From Pyxicephalus adspersus (Eukaryota; Chordata; Amphibia; Anura; Pyxicephalidae), in the NCBI RefSeq assembly GCF_032062135.1, contig NC_092859.1, forward strand, positions 69,512,239 through 69,576,238: a stretch of DNA of 64,000 bases. Reading direction: 5' to 3'. This document shows positions 60,461-64,000 of the stretch, piece after piece. A model generated the notes under the pieces. It saw only the letters and a list, made by a program, of their open reading frames with translations. It was not told where the DNA came from and ran no database searches. Numbering within the stretch: the stretch's first letter is position 1; each line of letters starts with the position of its first letter. The position numbers and the translations under genes were made by a program.

Positions 60461-63357
60461 CATAATTGGTATTGATGCAAAGTAATGTCTGATATATTTG
60501 ATAAATGGGAGACATTTATTCCTTTACTCAAACCTTGAATACATATTTCATCTTTAATAAAGATCAAGATCTTTAGATTTTTAAGATCCTGAGGCTATGC
60601 TTCAGAATTAAGTGACACTCTTGAATTTATATTTTGTCTTATATAAAATTGTAAGATGTAAATGTACATCTACACTGTCATGTTTGCAACCTACTATTTT
60701 GCCTTTTATAGACTGTAGCCTGAAAATTTAGGCACCTCATTCCTCCTAAATTATTTCTGCAAACCTTGTCCAGATTTACTACTGGCCTATCAGTGACAAA
60801 GATGTACAAACTCACATGTTAGGGGTATGCACTCTATATCAATAAACAAACCATGGGTTTCTGTTTGTTCTTACTGTTAACAAGTCATCTGAAAACAATA
60901 GTTGTTTCCTTTATCAATTTTGGATACATTGTAAGATGCAGAAAAGGACTACTCAGAGCTTAGAGAAGTATCAGACAATTCTGATTACCTCAAAAAATAT
61001 CCGCCGTGTTCAAAGGACAAATTAACATGTTATTTTGGTAAAAAAAAGAATGACAAATGGCACTAAAACTACCCTAGGTATTGTTTACACAAAAATATGT
61101 CCACAAATCATAACTGGTCACAGGTTAATTGTGTTTCTCCAAAGCCTGATAAAACGGATTCTATTTAGCCATATAAGCAGTGTTAAATGTTATTGATGCT
61201 GAATTTTCAACAGGGGATTTGGAAAACAACCTCTTTTAGAAGTATTTGAGGAAGCACTATATGATTTACTTATCCCATAAGTTTACTATGTGCTACATGC
61301 ATAGGAAGAGCCAAGACTAAATAAAAGTATGATAAGATCAATGAGATACCCATTATTTATCAGGCTTCGTTGCCTGAAAGCAGGATCATTGGCCCCTTTA
61401 CGTTGGTTGTAAACAAAAATAACTTTACATCCCTAAATAGCATTCTAGTAAAAGTGCTGTATTTATTACTGTTCTGGAGACATCATAAACTGGTAAACAA
61501 TGGCAGACAAAGAAAATGACTGACTGAGGGATCCCTTTGCAAGATCAATTTTGGACCCAACCATTCATCTACTGGTCAAGTAAAAAAAAAAAAAAAAACT
61601 GTATTCCATGTCTATCAAGACAAGATGAGTTTCCAGGAACCATCTGACCTTCATATAAAAAAAATCTGCCCCAAAATTCCAAATGGTCCTCATGTAGCTA
61701 CACCATCTTCACAAACGGTATGCCTACCTCTAGTGATGAAGCCTGTTTGATACAAAGGAATGTTTTTTATATTTTCTCCTGCAACCCAGATGCTTTTGAG
61801 CAGAAGACATCCTGATAAAGTACATTTCAGTCAGCCACTATAAAAAAAACAATGTTCTCCAAACAATAAAAAGCAATCTTAGGTGTTAATATGTACAGTG
61901 GCTGGATTGCAGCTGCTTTTTCTTGGAAGTGCATAATTGTGCTGCTTCTTGCTCCCAGGCAAACCTCCACAAGCACTGAACACATGAAGAGGGACCATTA
62001 GGATGAAAAAGAATGATAATCTCCATGGGGCTGGGTAATGCAAAACAAAATGGATAGATAATCCATTCTGTCCAAAATGTAGATGATAACTATATTACAA
62101 ATTGTAATGTAAAAAAATACATATAAGTTAAGCAAGCAGCAAAAATATATTCTCAAATATTTTCAGATTTTTTGTAAAGGGTTTGCATAGATTTACCAAT
62201 ATACAAACACCTTAATTTTAAAAGGCTGATGTAACTATTGAACCTGCTGGTTGTAGGACGTAATGTGCGCAAATAGAAAACTAGGAAACCCTTTAATTTT
62301 GTCCCTTTAAGGTAAGATCTGTGACACAATCGTAAAGTGCTTTGGAGTCCAGGAACATCATAACCCAAAGTTTCACATCTACAGTTCACTCAGTGTGATG
62401 AGTACCTTCTGCCTACACAGGGTGGAGACACCTGTTAAGTTATTCTGTGCTAACTTCCTAAGTGTCCATGTATATGTAGGAAAAATCACAACTAGAAGTG
62501 TGAACAGGTGGATCTAAAAGAGGACAAGGTATGGGGATAAACTGCAAAAAAAAAAAAAAACCTGAGTGAGAAGCCTCAGATAAAAACCAGCCAGTTAATC
62601 TCAACATCTATGAAATAGGTTCAGGTAAATGAAACCAATGGAATCACTGCCCCAGGAATCACCATCTTTCTGCTTTTATCGGAGGCTTTGTTTGTTGTTT
62701 AGGTAGGAACTCCAGACTAAATCTTCATATTATTTATACAGGCAATATGACTGTAAATAAAAATAAAATAGGCTAACAGCAGTGTTCCCCACAGTCAAGT
62801 AGGGTCACATTTATTAGAGTGTGCTAGGAATAAGTGTTAAGACAAAGTCTAGGAGTTAGGTGGCAATAATTTTAGTACTAAATGCACTAAAGACTGCCCA
62901 CACAAATTACTGGAGTTCCCCTTTATTATGGTCCCTTGGCACATTTACATTTGCAGGAAGGTTTACTTTTGTGGAAGAGCTGTATAATAAATATAAAGCT
63001 TATTTTTTGTAAAGTAACTAGGTATCTCAAACGTTGGAACAGACCTATCTATGATAACAAGATCTTAACTATTTTCAAGTCGTTCATGGGTTTAAGTATG
63101 TTAAACAACTTACTTTGTATCATATTAAAGCTGGGTCTCCTCTAAATTTCTAAAAAAGTGCCAGGAGTATGGTCATGTATGCCCTAAATATTATAGTTAG
63201 AAATTCCTAAAATGCCCATTTAGTAAAGTCTTGTCACAACATATCCAACATATCAATTGTGTATTTATGTCCTTGTTACATATGATAAGAATACCAAGTC
63301 AAAATTCTTTTAAAGTCTTCCTTGTTGTTTGGATGATGTCAGGAATGTGAACTGTTC

Positions 63358-63465
63358 CTACTGCATTTTTCCAAGTTGTATCTTCTTCCAGGCTTCAGAG
63401 GCAGTGAAAATGCAAGAGTCAAGGATCCCAGCTACAGTAAATGTTCCTCCAATAATGGCACAAAC
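63358..63465 (-). CDS. ergic1: ER-Golgi intermediate compartment protein 1 (ERGIC-32), last coding exon
   Basis: After a minus-strand TTCTTTTGCAG acceptor, the exon reads VCAIIGGTFTVAGILDSCIF then TASEAWKKIQLGKMQ and TAG (63360-63358), 35 residues. This matches the C-terminus of ERGIC-32, an ER/ERGIC/cis-Golgi membrane protein that works with ERGIC2 and ERGIC3 in cargo cycling. CAIIGGTFTVAGILDSCIF is its second transmembrane helix and the lysine-rich KKIQLGKM tail faces the cytosol. Mammals end in KMH where this ends in KMQ. The preceding exon (human YRFITT side) is not in the last 535 bases, so the rest lies right of the window. It heads the block ergic1 - rpl26 - atp6v0e1, all on this strand. 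Confidence 0.93.
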   Translation of the reverse strand, partial: VCAIIGGTFTVAGILDSCIFTASEAWKKIQLGKMQ

Positions 63466-64000
63466 CTGCAAAAGAAGACAAGAACACAAATGCTTAAAGC
63501 AGCCAGCAGGGGCGCATTGGAGACAGTCGAGTACCAAATTTTTCTACCAAACTGCAACTAATCTGTAGTTTTAGCTATTTGGAACACACCCACACCAGAA
63601 TGAGTAAAAGGCAAGATTCTACATTCAACCTTCTGCCCTATGGAGTTTCAGCCAAAGACAAATAAAGTGAGCAGCAACAGAAGGGTATTCTTGTAAAAAA
63701 AAAAATGTAATGTAAATGAAAAAAAATTAGACAATAAACAAGTTCTTTGTTTCAAACACAAATAATATTTTTGACCAACTGGGTTCCATTACGCCTATAT
63801 TCAAACTGAAAAGAGGTTACAGTTCAGTTCCTGCTTCCTTATACCAGTGAACCATCGTAAGTAGTTCTGCCTGCGGCAGTCACCGAGAATGCTGTAGGTT
63901 GCAGCGAGTGGTTCAGTAAAGCACACTTTCACCTACTGGCAAATGTGCAAACACTGTTTTTGTTTTTTTTTAGGAACCAGCCCTGCAGCGTGAGCCACTG

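Larger units (their letters stand above)
54437..63357. other. Mostly unique A+T-rich DNA downstream of ergic1; may include its 3' UTR
   Basis: After the ergic1 stop codon the minus strand continues into non-coding sequence. Possible AATAAA signals (TTTATT on plus) are near 62922 and 62809 and further on, so the 3' UTR end is undetermined. Apart from a MITE (60233-60460), an AT run (57329-57371) and a C run (55347-55364), the region has few recognisable repeats, unlike 19-53 kb. No coding exon was recognised. Confidence 0.5.

Overview
The window is a piece of vertebrate nuclear genome, almost certainly from a frog. It has few genes, short coding exons with GT/AG introns, and A+T-rich DNA loaded with decayed transposable elements. 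The repeat set (L2 tails ending in an 'AATATGTTGGCGCTATATAAA'-type sequence, CR1 and L1/Tx1 LINEs, TTAA-flanked MITEs, long fold-back hairpins) is the kind seen in anuran genomes. The species cannot be named from the sequence.

Three host genes are supported, all on the minus strand. At the right edge (63358-63465) is the last coding exon of ergic1. In the middle (13.56-18.73 kb) is a complete rpl26/rpl26l1 gene: four exons, 145 aa, a 5'-TOP first exon and a poly(A) signal. At 6923-7026 is coding exon 1 of atp6v0e1, whose remaining exons lie beyond position 1. The order ERGIC1 - RPL26(L1) - ATP6V0E1, all in one direction, is that of human 5q35.1, so this is a conserved syntenic block. The gap between ergic1 and rpl26 is stretched to about 45 kb, largely by repeats.

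Layout: 1-6.9 kb is atp6v0e1 intron 1; 7.0-7.15 kb its 5' UTR and promoter; 7.3-13.5 kb intergenic with L2 fragments and two adjacent TTAA MITEs; 13.56-18.73 kb rpl26, whose largest intron carries two copies of one repeat in opposite orientation; 19-32 kb intergenic with MITEs, a dead mariner, Penelope-like fragments, fold-back elements and decayed tandem arrays; 32.7-42.2 kb an old direct tandem duplication (unit about 5.6 kb) carrying LTR-like repeats and MITEs; 41.5-45.9 kb a nearly complete but dead L1/Tx1 LINE abutting a Tc1-like transposase relic (to 46.6 kb); 48.95-53.0 kb a nearly complete dead CR1 LINE; 54.1-54.44 kb a tRNA-derived SINE; 54.5-63.3 kb mostly unique A+T-rich DNA that may include the ergic1 3' UTR.

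The genes encode a large-subunit ribosomal protein, a V-ATPase Vo membrane subunit and an ER-Golgi cargo-receptor protein. They share a neighbourhood, not a pathway. I found no novel coding system. The most informative points are the filled/empty-site pair for a four-hairpin MITE inside the duplication, and the MiT/TFE M-box beside atp6v0e1.
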